Source: Xanthobacteraceae bacterium (GTDB taxonomy: Bacteria; Pseudomonadota; Alphaproteobacteria; Rhizobiales; Xanthobacteraceae). Taken from it: 64,000 nucleotides of DNA. A program made the position numbers and the translations under genes. The stretch covers positions 1,414,628-1,478,627 of the forward strand of contig JAMLIK010000001.1 in NCBI GenBank assembly GCA_023954195.1, written 5' to 3'. This document shows positions 26,529 to 37,127 of this stretch, piece by piece. The number at the start of each line of letters is the position of its first letter. The first letter of the stretch is position 1. The notes beneath the pieces are model-generated. The model searched no databases. It was not told where the DNA came from and saw only the letters and a list, made by a program, of their open reading frames with translations.

Positions 26529-26872
26529 TATGCGTCAATATTGTAAATTTTATCGAGGGCGGCTGATTGGGCGTGGGCACGCGGGCGCAAGATCCGAGAA
26601 CGCGACTCGGCGCAGTGTATGTCGACGGGTTTCGCGGAGAACCTGCTGCCCTCTGGCAGGCGTCGCGGTCGCGATCGCCAGCCAATCCGGCGCCGGCTCG
26701 GATCTCGGGTTGAGTCACAAGATCCGGCGGCGCAGCTATCCATCGCATGTCGCCGGATCGGATCGGTCAGGGTGATCGCAAGGCGTTCAACCAATGGCGG
26801 AGCGCCCTATCGGCGCTACCACGATCAACCGCGCCCTTTCACGACCGTCCGCGCCGCGAGCCGCCTATGGAT
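26529..26872. other. non-coding gap between IclR and lpd genes
   Basis: About 340 bp without a supportable gene. It should contain the promoter of the IclR operon at its left end. A short hairpin AGCGCC-CTATC-GGCGCT (26801-26817) lies downstream of the lpd stop and could contribute to termination of the bkd operon. The open frames here lack family motifs. Confidence 0.4.
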
Positions 26873-28279
26873 TTAAGGCGCGTGATGCCGCTGCGAATGA
26901 CCCAGGGCGTTGCGGGCCGCCTCCATCAGGGTTTCGCTTTGCGTCGGATGCGCGTGAACGGTCGCGGCGATGTCCTCAAGCCGCGCGCCCATCTCAAGCG
27001 CCAGCGCGAAGCCCGCCGACAGTTCGGCGATGCCGGCACCGACGCCCTGAATGCCGAGGACAAGGTGATTGTCGGCGCGCGCGACCACGCGGATGAAGCC
27101 CGCATCCTCACCCAAGGTCAGCGCCCGGCCGTTGGCCTGGAACGGCGACAGCCCGGTCAGGATTTCGACGCCGGTCGCCCGCGCGGCCTCGGGAAGCAGT
27201 CCGGCGACGGCGATCTCGGGATCGGTGAAGCAGATCGCGGGAATGCACGCGCTGTCCCAGATCCGATCGTCGCCGGCGACGATCCTCGCCACCAGTTCGC
27301 CTTGCGCGGACGCCCGGTGGGCCAGCATCGGCTCGCCGGTGACGTCGCCGATGGCATAGACGCCGCGCATGGAGGTGCGGCAGCGCGCGTCGATGCGCAG
27401 GAACGGGCCGTCCCGGTCGAGGTCGAGCGCCTCAAGGCCCCAGCCCGCCGTCAGCGGCGCGCGGCCCACCGCGACGAGGATGTGGTCGGCGGCAAGCGCC
27501 TTGTGTTGTCCGTCGCCGGTTTCGACCGCGAGGGCGTCGCCGGCCGGCGTCAGCCCGGTGGCTTTCGCGCCGGTCAGCACCTCGACGCCGAGTTGGCGCA
27601 ATCGGACCTCGACCGGCCGGGTCAGCGCGGCGTCGTATTGCGGCAGGATGCGCGGCAGCGCCTCGACAACGGTGACATGGGCTCCGAGCTTGGCGAAGGC
27701 GGTGCCCAGTTCGAGCCCGATATAGCCGGCGCCGACCACCACCAGCCGGCTCGGGACCTGCCGCAGCGCCAGCGCCTCGGTCGAGGAGATCACCCGGCCG
27801 CCGAACGGCAGCGCGGGCAGTTCGACCGGCCGCGATCCGGTCGCGATCACCACCTGCTCGGCATGAATCGTCTGAAGGCCGGTTTCGGTTTCGACCTCCA
27901 CGGTCTTGCCGTCGCGAAACCGCGCCCAGCCTTCCACCACTTTCACGGAAGCGTTCTTTAACAGCCCGGCGACGCCGCCGTTGAGGCGGCCGACGATCTC
28001 GTCCTTCCACTGCATGGTTCTGGCAAGGTCGATCCGGGGCTCGCTCGCGCCGATGCCGAGCGGGCTGTCGCCGGCGGCGAACCGCGCGACCTTGTGATAT
28101 TCGTCGGCGGCGTGGATCAGCGCCTTCGACGGAATACAACCGACATTGAGGCAGGTGCCGCCGGGCTTCTTTGCTTCAACAATCACGGTGTCGATGCCGC
28201 GCTGGCCGGAGCGGGTGGCGCAGACATAGCCGCCGGGACCCGCGCCGATCACCAGCAGCTTGCAGGACATCGCCTTCAT
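26873..28279 (-). CDS. lpdA: dihydrolipoyl dehydrogenase (E3 of 2-oxoacid dehydrogenase complex)
   Basis: A 468-residue flavoprotein that reoxidises the lipoyl groups of E2 with NAD. Seen: FAD-binding GAGPGG (12-17), redox disulfide in [13 protein letters not shown] (Cys43, Cys48), NAD-binding [10 protein letters not shown], and the active-site His region [13 protein letters not shown] near the C-terminus. The start overlaps the E2 stop (ATGA). A dedicated E3 (often called LpdV) encoded with the bkd genes is usual in proteobacteria. Confidence 0.93.
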   Translation of the reverse strand: MKAMSCKLLVIGAGPGGYVCATRSGQRGIDTVIVEAKKPGGTCLNVGCIPSKALIHAADEYHKVARFAAGDSPLGIGASEPRIDLARTMQWKDEIVGRLNGGVAGLLKNASVKVVEGWARFRDGKTVEVETETGLQTIHAEQVVIATGSRPVELPALPFGGRVISSTEALALRQVPSRLVVVGAGYIGLELGTAFAKLGAHVTVVEALPRILPQYDAALTRPVEVRLRQLGVEVLTGAKATGLTPAGDALAVETGDGQHKALAADHILVAVGRAPLTAGWGLEALDLDRDGPFLRIDARCRTSMRGVYAIGDVTGEPMLAHRASAQGELVARIVAGDDRIWDSACIPAICFTDPEIAVAGLLPEAARATGVEILTGLSPFQANGRALTLGEDAGFIRVVARADNHLVLGIQGVGAGIAELSAGFALALEMGARLEDIAATVHAHPTQSETLMEAARNALGHSQRHHAP

Positions 28280-29589
28280 GGCTCCCGGCCTTCCATGAAA
28301 ATCAGCGCCGGCGTTTCAAGCAGGGTCTTGAGGCGCTGAACGAAGGTCGCCGCGTCCCAGCCGTCGACCACGCGATGGTCAAAGCTCGACGACAGGTTCA
28401 TCATCTTGCGCGGCAGGAAGGCCGCGCCGTCCCACACCGGGCGCGTCATGATCTTGTTGACGCCGACGATCGCGACCTCGGGATGATTGATGATCGGCGT
28501 CGAGGCTACCCCGCCCATCGCGCCCAGCGAGCTGATGGTGATGGTCGAGCCGGTCAACGTCTCGCGCGCCGCGGTGCCGGTTCGGGCGGCCTCGGCGACG
28601 CGGGCGGCTTCCGCCGCGCAGGCCCACAGGTCGAGCGTCTCGGTGTGCCGCACCACCGGCACCATCAGGCCGTTCGCGGTCTGGGCGGCGAGGCCGACAT
28701 GGACGCCGGCATATTGGCGCAGGATGCCGGCATCGTCGTCATAGAGCGCGTTGAGTTGCGGCTGGTCGGCGACCGCACGCACGATCGCGCGCATCAGGAA
28801 CGGCAGCAGCGTCAGCCGCGGCTGCTCCTCCCGCTTGTCGCGATTGAGGATAGCGCGCAAATCCTCCAGCGCGGTGACGTCGATTTCCTCGACATAGGTG
28901 ATGTGGGGGATGCGCGCATGAGCGAGCGCCATCTTCTCGGCGATGCGGCGGCGCAGGCCGACCAGCTTGACCTCGGTGATCGCGGTCCGGGCCGCAACGC
29001 CGCGCGATGGCGCCGCGCCCGGCGCGCGCGCGACGAAGGCGTCGAAATCCTCGTGGGTGATGCGGCCCGCCGGTCCGGTGCCGGCGACCTGACGCAGATC
29101 GACGCCGGCCTCGCGGGCCCGAAGCCGCACCGCCGGCGAAGCGATTGGCTTCTCGCCGTCCCGGCGCGGCGCGCCCCAAGCCTGACCCGAGGTCTGAGCC
29201 GATGCCTGATGCGGTCGTGGCAATGGCGTCTGCGGCGCGGGAGCCGGCTGGCGCGGCACGGCCGCCCGCGGCTCCGGCCGGTCGGCATCCGGCGCGCGCG
29301 GAGCGGAAGCGGCGGGCGGGAGCGGCGCCGGCGCTTCCGCGTCGTCACCGGCCACCTTGAGGCGCACCAGTTCGGAGCCGATCGCCACCACGTCGCCGAC
29401 CTCGGCGCCGAGCCAGATCACCTCGCCTTCCACCGGCGAGGGAATCTCCACCGTCGCCTTGTCCGTCATCACCGCCGCGAGCACCGTATCCTCGCGGACG
29501 AGATCGCCCAGCTTGACGTGCCACTCGACCAGTTCGGCCTCGGCGACGCCTTCGCCGACATCGGGCAACTTGATCGCGCGCTCGCCCAT
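28276..29589 (-). CDS. bkdB: branched-chain 2-oxoacid dehydrogenase E2 (dihydrolipoamide acyltransferase)
   Basis: A 437-residue E2 with one N-terminal lipoyl domain (residues 1-80; lipoyl Lys44 in MTDKATVE), an Ala/Pro-rich linker, a peripheral subunit-binding domain (about 130-170, [20 protein letters not shown]) and a C-terminal acyltransferase with active-site [14 protein letters not shown] at 29589 follows the E1-beta stop by one base; an upstream in-frame ATG at 29625 lies inside that gene. It carries the acyl group to CoA. Confidence 0.92.
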   Translation of the reverse strand: MGERAIKLPDVGEGVAEAELVEWHVKLGDLVREDTVLAAVMTDKATVEIPSPVEGEVIWLGAEVGDVVAIGSELVRLKVAGDDAEAPAPLPPAASAPRAPDADRPEPRAAVPRQPAPAPQTPLPRPHQASAQTSGQAWGAPRRDGEKPIASPAVRLRAREAGVDLRQVAGTGPAGRITHEDFDAFVARAPGAAPSRGVAARTAITEVKLVGLRRRIAEKMALAHARIPHITYVEEIDVTALEDLRAILNRDKREEQPRLTLLPFLMRAIVRAVADQPQLNALYDDDAGILRQYAGVHVGLAAQTANGLMVPVVRHTETLDLWACAAEAARVAEAARTGTAARETLTGSTITISSLGAMGGVASTPIINHPEVAIVGVNKIMTRPVWDGAAFLPRKMMNLSSSFDHRVVDGWDAATFVQRLKTLLETPALIFMEGREP

Positions 29590-29590
29590 G

Positions 29591-30604
29591 TTACTGCTCC
29601 ATGGTTTCGAGCAGCGCCCGGCCAAGCCGCGCGGGACCGGGGAAGTAGTCCCACTCCTGGGCGTGGGGATAGGGCGTGTCCCATCCCGTCACCCGCTTGA
29701 TCGGCGCTTCGAGGTGATAGAAGCAGGTTTCCTGAACCAGCGCCGACAACTCCGCGCCGAAGCCGGATGTCAGCGTCGCCTCGTGGACGATGACGCAGCG
29801 GCCGGTCTTGCGCACCGATGCCGCGATGGTGTCGAGATCGAGCGGCACCAGCGTGCGCAGATCGATCACCTCCGCATCGATGCCGGTCTCTGCGGCGGCG
29901 GCCATGGCGACATGCACCATCGTGCCGTAGGCGAGCACGGTGAGGGCCGCGCCCTCGCGCCGGATCGCGGCCTGCCCGAGCGGAATGGTGTAGTGCCCGT
30001 CCGGAACCTCGCCAAGATCATGCTTCGACCATGGCGTCACCGGCCGGTCGTGGTGGCCGTCGAACGGGCCGTTATAGAGCCGCTTCGGCTCCAGGAAGAT
30101 CACCGGATCGGGGTCCTCGATCGCGGCGATCAGAAGCCCCTTGGCGTCGCGCGGCGACGACGGCACCACCGTCTTGAGGCCGGCGACATGGGTGAACAGC
30201 GCCTCCGGGCTCTGGCTGTGGGTCTGGCCGCCGGAGATGCCGCCGCCGGTCGGCATCCGGATCACCAGCGGGCAGGTGAAGTCGCCGTTCGAGCGGTAGC
30301 GCAGGCGCGCGGCCTCCGACACGATCTGATCGTAGCCAGGATACATATAGTCGGCGAACTGAATCTCGACGCAGGGGCGCAACCCGTAGGCGGCCATGCC
30401 GATCGCGGCGCCGACAATGCCGGATTCGTTGATGGGCGCGTCGAAGCAGCGGCTTGGGCCGTACTTCGCCTGCAAGCCCTGGGTGGCGCGAAAGACGCCG
30501 CCGAAATATCCGACGTCCTCGCCAAAGACCACGACATTGGCGTCGCGCGCCATCATCACATCCATCGCGTCGCGGATCGCCTCGATCATCGTCCTGCGCG
30601 GCAT
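29591..30604 (-). CDS. bkdA2: branched-chain 2-oxoacid dehydrogenase E1 beta subunit
   Basis: A 337-residue transketolase-like subunit that forms the E1 heterotetramer with BkdA1. Motifs include [35 protein letters not shown] and the C-terminal transketolase domain ([24 protein letters not shown]). Length and order match bkd operons of pseudomonads. It begins 2 bp after the E1-alpha stop. Confidence 0.93.
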   Translation of the reverse strand: MPRRTMIEAIRDAMDVMMARDANVVVFGEDVGYFGGVFRATQGLQAKYGPSRCFDAPINESGIVGAAIGMAAYGLRPCVEIQFADYMYPGYDQIVSEAARLRYRSNGDFTCPLVIRMPTGGGISGGQTHSQSPEALFTHVAGLKTVVPSSPRDAKGLLIAAIEDPDPVIFLEPKRLYNGPFDGHHDRPVTPWSKHDLGEVPDGHYTIPLGQAAIRREGAALTVLAYGTMVHVAMAAAAETGIDAEVIDLRTLVPLDLDTIAASVRKTGRCVIVHEATLTSGFGAELSALVQETCFYHLEAPIKRVTGWDTPYPHAQEWDYFPGPARLGRALLETMEQ

Positions 30605-30606
30605 GG

Positions 30607-31998
<1,392 letters not shown>

Positions 31999-32109
31999 TC
32001 AAGCCAAACTGCTCTGTCCTTAGGGCTTGCCTTGCAACGCGAGCGCCGCGCAGCGCCAGCGTTGATTGAGCGGCTTGGCGACAATCACAAGCAAAGCTCT
32101 CGTCGTAAC

Positions 32110-32123
32110 TTGCGCCAGAGCAA
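32110..32123 (+). promoter_or_regulatory. FixK/FNR-type box upstream of pseudoazurin
   Basis: TTGC-GCCAGA-GCAA is a symmetric 14-mer of the form TTG(A/C)-N6-(T/G)CAA described for FixK2 in Bradyrhizobium. A TATTGT element (32146-32151) is 32 bp from its centre to centre, the spacing expected for class II activation. The pseudoazurin ATG is 80 bp downstream. Low-oxygen activation is inferred. Confidence 0.6.
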
Positions 32124-32203
32124 CAAAGTCGGCCGTGCTGCGACGTATTGTCCAGCCTATGAAGGCTGCCCCTTGAAGGCAGTCGTGCAGACGGAGTTTT
32201 ATC

Positions 32204-32686
32204 ATGACACGCTTGACCACCCTGGCGTTGTGCGCCGGCGCATTGCTGTTGGCTATCCCCGCGCAAGCCGCGGAGTTCGAAGTCAAGATGCTGAACAAGG
32301 GTCCCGACAATCAGGCGATGGCGTTCGATCCTCCGTTCCTCAAGGTGCAAGCCGGCGACACCGTCAAATTCGTTCCCGTTGACAAGGGCCACGACGCGGA
32401 ATCGATTCCAGGCATGGTGCCGGATGGCGCGACGCCGTTCAAAGGCAAGCTGTCGCAGGAAATCAGCGTCACCTTCGACAAGCCGGGCCTCTATGGTTAC
32501 CGCTGCTCACCGCATTTCGGCATGGGCATGGTCGGCCTGATCGAAGTCGGCGGCAGCACCGCGAACCTCGACGCCCTCAAGCAGGCCAAGATGCCGCCGA
32601 TCGCCACCAAGCGGATGACGGCGTTGCTGGATCAAGCGGCCAAGAGCACCGCAGCAAGCGCGGGAACCGGCAATGTCACCCGTTAG
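32204..32686 (+). CDS. pseudoazurin (blue copper protein)
   Basis: A 160-residue periplasmic cupredoxin that shuttles electrons, classically to nitrite reductase and possibly to cytochrome oxidase. Signal peptide residues 1-22 (cleavage AQA-A). Type 1 copper ligands are visible: His63 (KGHDAE), Cys101, His104 and Met109 (CSPHFGMGM). No denitrification reductase gene is in the window, so its partner is elsewhere or is the cbb3 oxidase downstream. It is preceded by a FixK-type box and GGAG ribosome site. Confidence 0.92.
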   Translation: MTRLTTLALCAGALLLAIPAQAAEFEVKMLNKGPDNQAMAFDPPFLKVQAGDTVKFVPVDKGHDAESIPGMVPDGATPFKGKLSQEISVTFDKPGLYGYRCSPHFGMGMVGLIEVGGSTANLDALKQAKMPPIATKRMTALLDQAAKSTAASAGTGNVTR

Positions 32687-33173
32687 CCAAGCGGCGGTGA
32701 AAGCGCCGGCGGTCACCGCCGACGCTTTCGACGCACCGGGAATAGACGACATCGCCTTCAGCCTGGTCGCGGCGCTGCGCCGCCATCCGCACCTCAGCAA
32801 CGTGCTGACGCATATTTCGCGCTCGAACTGGCCGCGCGTCGAGCAAACCTTGCGCGTCATCCTCGATCCCGCCACGCAACGCCACGACCTGACGCCGCTG
32901 GCGCACAACATCCTCGACCTGATGGTCGCGGAGCGCGGCGTCACCGGGCGCATCTTCAAGCCATATCTCCACGCGCTGCTCGTCGCGTCGGTCGGAGCGA
33001 ACAGGGCCGAGACGCTTTTGTCCCTTATTCACCGGCTCACCACGCAACCACCGCCGAAACGCGCGTTGCAACTGATCGCCGATCATGACTCTCGGCCGCC
33101 GCGGGCGCAACTCAAAAGCAGGCACGGGGCGCGCCGTCAGGGAGTCCGCCCAAAGCACGGTCCGGACACCTGA
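32673..33173 (+). CDS. hypothetical protein overlapping pseudoazurin end
   Basis: A 166-residue frame starting 14 bp before the pseudoazurin stop. No family was recognised. It lacks a signal peptide, is alpha-helix-like in the middle (SLVAALRRHPHLSNVLTHIS, then ILDLMVAERG) and has a basic tail (RPPRAQLKSRHGARRQGVR). The composition resembles real protein better than the opposite-strand frames here. It may be co-transcribed with pseudoazurin; translation is not certain. Confidence 0.5.
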   Translation: MSPVSQAAVKAPAVTADAFDAPGIDDIAFSLVAALRRHPHLSNVLTHISRSNWPRVEQTLRVILDPATQRHDLTPLAHNILDLMVAERGVTGRIFKPYLHALLVASVGANRAETLLSLIHRLTTQPPPKRALQLIADHDSRPPRAQLKSRHGARRQGVRPKHGPDT

Positions 33174-33281
33174 CGCATTGACTCGCGACAAAGGCCTGCC
33201 GCCGATCTGAGGGGAAATGTCCGCGATTCATCGCTGGCATTAACCTCACGATCGGGGTCGCGGCTCACAGTTCGCATTGCC

Positions 33282-33295
33282 GTGATGCACATCAA
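33282..33295 (+). promoter_or_regulatory. FixK/FNR-type box upstream of ccoN
   Basis: GTGAT-GCAC-ATCAA differs from the FNR/FixK consensus TTGAT-N4-ATCAA by one base. It lies 140 bp upstream of ccoN in the 261-bp gap before the operon. A degenerate second half-site pair follows (TTGC at 33297, TCAA at 33308). Activation of cbb3 oxidase operons by FixK or FNR is established in rhizobia; the site itself is inferred. Confidence 0.55.
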
Positions 33296-33434
33296 TTTGC
33301 GTTTGCATCAAGATGCCGTGTGCGGACAGAATAGCGCGCCGCTCTCACCGATCGACATGATCCCGTTCACGGGAATGATCTGATTTGCGATATCGGTCGC
33401 GCGGGCCGCGCGAGGAAACAAGGGGTATGTTTCG

Positions 33435-35090
33435 ATGGTCGCCGAACTCACGAAAAACGAACGCCAGGCCGCGCTGATTATTCTGCTGGCGCTCGCCGTC
33501 ACGGGCCTTGCGATGGCCGCGGGCGGACGCGGCGACCCGCTCGGCGTCCATGGCGCGCTGGTGCTGGTGGCGGCGATCGGCGGCATTTTCGCGGTGATCG
33601 GCGGCTACTACGCGCCGGAGCCGCCCGCCGACCGGCTCGACAGCTATTACGACAGCCCGACCAAATTCGGCATCATCGCCGCCATGGTGTGGGCGGTGAT
33701 CGGCATGGCGGTCGGCGATTGGGTGGCATGGCTCCTGGCCTATCCGGAATGGACCTTCGACGCGGCGTGGGCGAGCTTCGGCCGGCTGCGGCCGGTTCAC
33801 ACCTCCGGCGTGATCTTCGGCTTCGGCGGCAACGCGCTGATCGCCACCTCGTTCTACGTGATGCAGCGCACCTCGCGGGCGCGGCTGCCGGACCAGTTGA
33901 CGCCGTGGTTCGTGCTGCTCGGCTACAACCTGTTCTGCGTCGTCGCCGCCACCGGCTATCTGATGGGCGTGACGCAATCCAAGGAATACGCCGAGCCGGA
34001 ATGGTACGCCGACATCTGGCTGGTGATCGTGTGGGTGACGTATTTCGTACTCTACCTGCGCACGCTGAACCGCCGCAAGGAGCCGCATATCTACGTCTCC
34101 AACTGGTACTACATGGCGTTCGTCCTGGTGGTGGCGATGCTGCACATCGTCAACAACCTCGCGGTGCCGGTGTCATGGGGCGAAGCCAAGAGCTATTCGC
34201 TGTTCTCCGGCGTACAGGACGCGATGACCCAATGGTGGTACGGCCACAACGCGGTGGCGTTCTTCCTCACCTCCGGCTTCCTCGGCATGATGTACTACTA
34301 CATGCCCAAGCGCGCGGGGCGGCCGATCTATTCCTACCGCATGTCGATCATTTCGTTCTGGGGCATCACCTTCTTTTACATGTGGGTTGGCTCGCACCAT
34401 CTGCACTACACCGCGCTGCCGCAGTGGGTGCAGTCGCTCGGCATGACCTTCTCGGTGATGCTGCTGGTGCCGTCGTGGGTGTCCGCCGGCAACGCGCTGA
34501 TGACGCTCAACGGCGCCTGGCACAAGGTGCGCGACGATGCGGTGCTGCGCTTCATGATGGTGGCGGCGGTGTTCTACGGCCTGTCCACCTTCGAAGGCTC
34601 GTTCATGGCGATCCGGCCGGTGAACGCGCTGTCGCACTACACCGACTGGACCATCGGCCACGTCCACGCCGGCGTGCTCGGCTGGGTGGCGATGATCACC
34701 TTCGGCGCGATCTACGCCTCGGTGCCGTGGCTGTGGAAGCGCGACGGCATGTATTCGGCGAAGCTGGTGGAGGCGCACTTCTGGCTCGCGCTCGCCGGCA
34801 CCATCATCTACGTCTTCGCGATGTGGAACTCGGGCATCATCCAGGGCCTGATGTGGCGCACCTATAACGAGAGCGGAACGCTGGCCTATTCCTTTGTCGA
34901 CTCGCTGGTGGCGATGCATCCCTATTACATCGCCCGCGCCGTCGGCGGCGCGTTCTTCCTGCTCGGCGCCATCATCGGATTCTACAATATCTGGATGACC
35001 ATCCGCACCGCCGCGCAGGCTCAGGCACAGGCATCGCCCGACTATTCGGTGGTCGGCGTCGATATCCCCGCAGTTCAGCCCGGAGAGTAA
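33435..35090 (+). CDS. ccoN: cytochrome cbb3 oxidase subunit I
   Basis: A 551-residue haem-copper oxidase catalytic subunit with about 12-14 membrane helices. Family stretches include RPVHTSGVIFGFGGNALIAT, MLHIVNNLAVPVSWG and VGSHHLHYTALPQWVQSLGM, which supply haem b and CuB histidines. It reduces oxygen with high affinity under microaerobic conditions. First gene of ccoNOQP, preceded by a FixK-type box. Length is normal for alphaproteobacterial CcoN. Confidence 0.96.
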   Translation: MVAELTKNERQAALIILLALAVTGLAMAAGGRGDPLGVHGALVLVAAIGGIFAVIGGYYAPEPPADRLDSYYDSPTKFGIIAAMVWAVIGMAVGDWVAWLLAYPEWTFDAAWASFGRLRPVHTSGVIFGFGGNALIATSFYVMQRTSRARLPDQLTPWFVLLGYNLFCVVAATGYLMGVTQSKEYAEPEWYADIWLVIVWVTYFVLYLRTLNRRKEPHIYVSNWYYMAFVLVVAMLHIVNNLAVPVSWGEAKSYSLFSGVQDAMTQWWYGHNAVAFFLTSGFLGMMYYYMPKRAGRPIYSYRMSIISFWGITFFYMWVGSHHLHYTALPQWVQSLGMTFSVMLLVPSWVSAGNALMTLNGAWHKVRDDAVLRFMMVAAVFYGLSTFEGSFMAIRPVNALSHYTDWTIGHVHAGVLGWVAMITFGAIYASVPWLWKRDGMYSAKLVEAHFWLALAGTIIYVFAMWNSGIIQGLMWRTYNESGTLAYSFVDSLVAMHPYYIARAVGGAFFLLGAIIGFYNIWMTIRTAAQAQAQASPDYSVVGVDIPAVQPGE

Positions 35091-35096
35091 GTCAGC

Positions 35097-35834
35097 ATGT
35101 TCGGATTTCACTACCGGCTGGAACGCAGGACCATCGGCATGGTGCTCGGCATCATCGCCGCCGCCTCGGTCGGCGGCCTTGTCGAGATCGCGCCGCTGTT
35201 CACCATTCACCAGACCGTCGAGGATGCGCCCGAGATGCGGGTTTACACCCCGCTCGAACTGGCGGGCCGCAACATCTACATCCGCGAGGGCTGCTACGCC
35301 TGTCATTCGCAGATGATCCGCACGCTGCGCGACGAGGTCGAGCGCTACGGGCCGTATTCGCTGGCGGTCGAATCCAAATACGACCACCCGATGCTGTGGG
35401 GCTCCAAGCGCACCGGTCCGGACCTCGCCCGTGTCGGCGAGAAATATTCCGACGACTGGCATGTCGCCCATATGATTAACCCGCGCGCGGTGGTGCCGGA
35501 GTCGGTCATGCCCGCCTACGCCTTCCTGGAACGCACCGAACTGCGCACCGACGACCTGAGCAAGCACCTCAGGGCGCAGCGCGACGTCGGCGTGCCCTAT
35601 ACCGACGACATGATCGCCAACGCCGCCGCCGACGCCTACGGCCAGGCCGCGCCCGATTCGCCCGCCGCCGACGGCGTCGTCAAGCGCTACGGCAAGGCGA
35701 CCACGGTGCGCGCCTTCGACGGCAAGCCCAAGGACTTGACCGAGATGGACGCGCTGGTGGCTTATTTGCAAATCCTTGGCCGGCTCACCGACGCCGCGCA
35801 TAAGCCGGTCGCGACCGCGGAGAAAAAGCCATGA
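35097..35834 (+). CDS. ccoO: cytochrome cbb3 oxidase monohaem subunit II
   Basis: A 245-residue membrane-anchored c-type cytochrome. One N-terminal membrane helix (about 12-34) and one haem motif C66-Y-A-C69-H70 within REGCYACHSQ; a distal Met ligand is likely in PESVMPAY. It passes electrons from CcoP to CcoN. The TGA overlaps the ccoQ start. Confidence 0.96.
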   Translation: MFGFHYRLERRTIGMVLGIIAAASVGGLVEIAPLFTIHQTVEDAPEMRVYTPLELAGRNIYIREGCYACHSQMIRTLRDEVERYGPYSLAVESKYDHPMLWGSKRTGPDLARVGEKYSDDWHVAHMINPRAVVPESVMPAYAFLERTELRTDDLSKHLRAQRDVGVPYTDDMIANAAADAYGQAAPDSPAADGVVKRYGKATTVRAFDGKPKDLTEMDALVAYLQILGRLTDAAHKPVATAEKKP

Positions 35835-36004
35835 CCATCACCCACGATCTGCTCGTCTGGCTCTCCAAGTCGTTCGGCCTGTTCTACCTGATCGGCCTGT
35901 CGCTGATCGTGCTGGTCTACACCTACTGGCCCGCCAATCAGAAGCCGTTCAAGCAGGCCGCGCGGGCCATCCTCGACGACGACGACAAGCCATACCGGGG
36001 ATGA
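35831..36004 (+). CDS. ccoQ: cytochrome cbb3 oxidase subunit CcoQ
   Basis: A short gene of 57 codons. ATG at 35831 overlaps the ccoO stop (ATGA) and TGA is at 36002. It encodes one membrane helix (FGLFYLIGLSLIVLVYTYW) followed by a charged tail with four consecutive Asp. CcoQ/FixQ proteins stabilise the complex. Position between ccoO and ccoP, size and hydropathy support the call. Confidence 0.93.
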   Translation: MTITHDLLVWLSKSFGLFYLIGLSLIVLVYTYWPANQKPFKQAARAILDDDDKPYRG

Positions 36005-36013
36005 GGAACCATC

Positions 36014-36892
36014 ATGGGGCATTTTGAACGCGACCCTCACACCGGCTACATGACGACCGGGCACGAATGGAACGGCATCACCGAACTCAATACGCCGGTG
36101 CCGAAGGCGGTCTGGTTCTTTCTGACCTGCGCGGTGCTGTTCGCCGTCGGCTACTGGATCCTGATGCCGACCTGGCCGATCGGCCGCACCTACACCAAGG
36201 GCCTGCTCGGCGACGACGTGCGCCATGACGTGACGCAATCGGTCAAGCAGGCGGCGCTGGATCGGGCGGTGTGGTCGGCGCGCATCGAGAAGGAGAGCTT
36301 CGCCGACATCCAGAAGGACCCGCGGCTGATGGAAGCCGTGCGCGAAACCGGCCGCGCGCTGTTCGGCGACAATTGCGCCGCCTGCCACGGCCGCGCCGCG
36401 CAGGGCGGCAAGGGCTTCCCCAACCTCACCACCAATTCCTGGCTGTGGGGCGGCACGCCGGACGCGATCTATGAGACCATCCGCGTCGGCATCAACTCCG
36501 CGCACCCGGAGAGCCGCACCTCGCAGATGCCGGCGTTCGGCAAGGACGGCATGCTGCCGCGCGCCGACATCGACAAGGTGGCCGCCTTCGTCCGCAGCCT
36601 GTCGCATCCCGGCGAGAAGGATCTCGATCCCGCCAAGATCGCGGCCGGCAAGGATCTGTTCGCCGCCAACTGCGCCGCCTGCCACGGCGAGGACGCCAAG
36701 GGCAATCCCGAGACGGGCGCGCCGAACCTGACCGATCCGTTCTGGATCTACGGCGGTAGCATGCAGACCATCGAGACGACGCTGTGGGGCGGTCGGCAGG
36801 GCCACATGCCGACCTGGGAGAGCCGCCTGTCGGACCTCGACCGCAAGATTCTCGCGCTCTATCTGGTCGACCTGCGGAAGCCCGACAAATGA
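36014..36892 (+). CDS. ccoP: cytochrome cbb3 oxidase dihaem subunit III
   Basis: A 292-residue dihaem cytochrome c. A membrane helix lies at about 32-51, then two cytochrome c domains with haem motifs C121AACH125 and C220AACH224, each followed by a Met-containing loop (TSQMPAFG; GHMPTWE). It accepts electrons from the bc1 complex via soluble or membrane cytochromes. The stop overlaps the next small gene. Confidence 0.96.
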   Translation: MGHFERDPHTGYMTTGHEWNGITELNTPVPKAVWFFLTCAVLFAVGYWILMPTWPIGRTYTKGLLGDDVRHDVTQSVKQAALDRAVWSARIEKESFADIQKDPRLMEAVRETGRALFGDNCAACHGRAAQGGKGFPNLTTNSWLWGGTPDAIYETIRVGINSAHPESRTSQMPAFGKDGMLPRADIDKVAAFVRSLSHPGEKDLDPAKIAAGKDLFAANCAACHGEDAKGNPETGAPNLTDPFWIYGGSMQTIETTLWGGRQGHMPTWESRLSDLDRKILALYLVDLRKPDK

Positions 36893-37095
36893 GCGCGGAG
36901 GCTACCATGCGACGCAGCCGCCGCTGGATCTGGCTCCTGATTGGCGCCGGCCTGGCGCTGGTGATCGGCGCCAACTGGCATCTGGTCTATGTCGCCGTGA
37001 CCTCGCAGCCGGACTGCGTCGCGCATGTGCGCACCGGCGCGAGCGGCGCGGCCGGCAGCTTCAGCGCGGCGACGTCGTCATGTACGCCCCGGTAA
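36889..37095 (+). CDS. small single-helix membrane protein downstream of ccoP
   Basis: A 68-residue protein whose ATG overlaps the ccoP stop (ATGA); an alternative start is the ATG at 36907. One hydrophobic helix (RWIWLLIGAGLALVIGANWH region) after an Arg-rich start, then a short tail with two Cys. In many oxidase operons a small helper or the fixG gene occupies this place; this one was not recognised. Coupling to ccoP supports real translation. Confidence 0.7.
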   Translation: MSAEATMRRSRRWIWLLIGAGLALVIGANWHLVYVAVTSQPDCVAHVRTGASGAAGSFSAATSSCTPR

Positions 37096-37127
37096 TTCTG
37101 ACTTCGCTACGAGATTGAGGACCTGAC

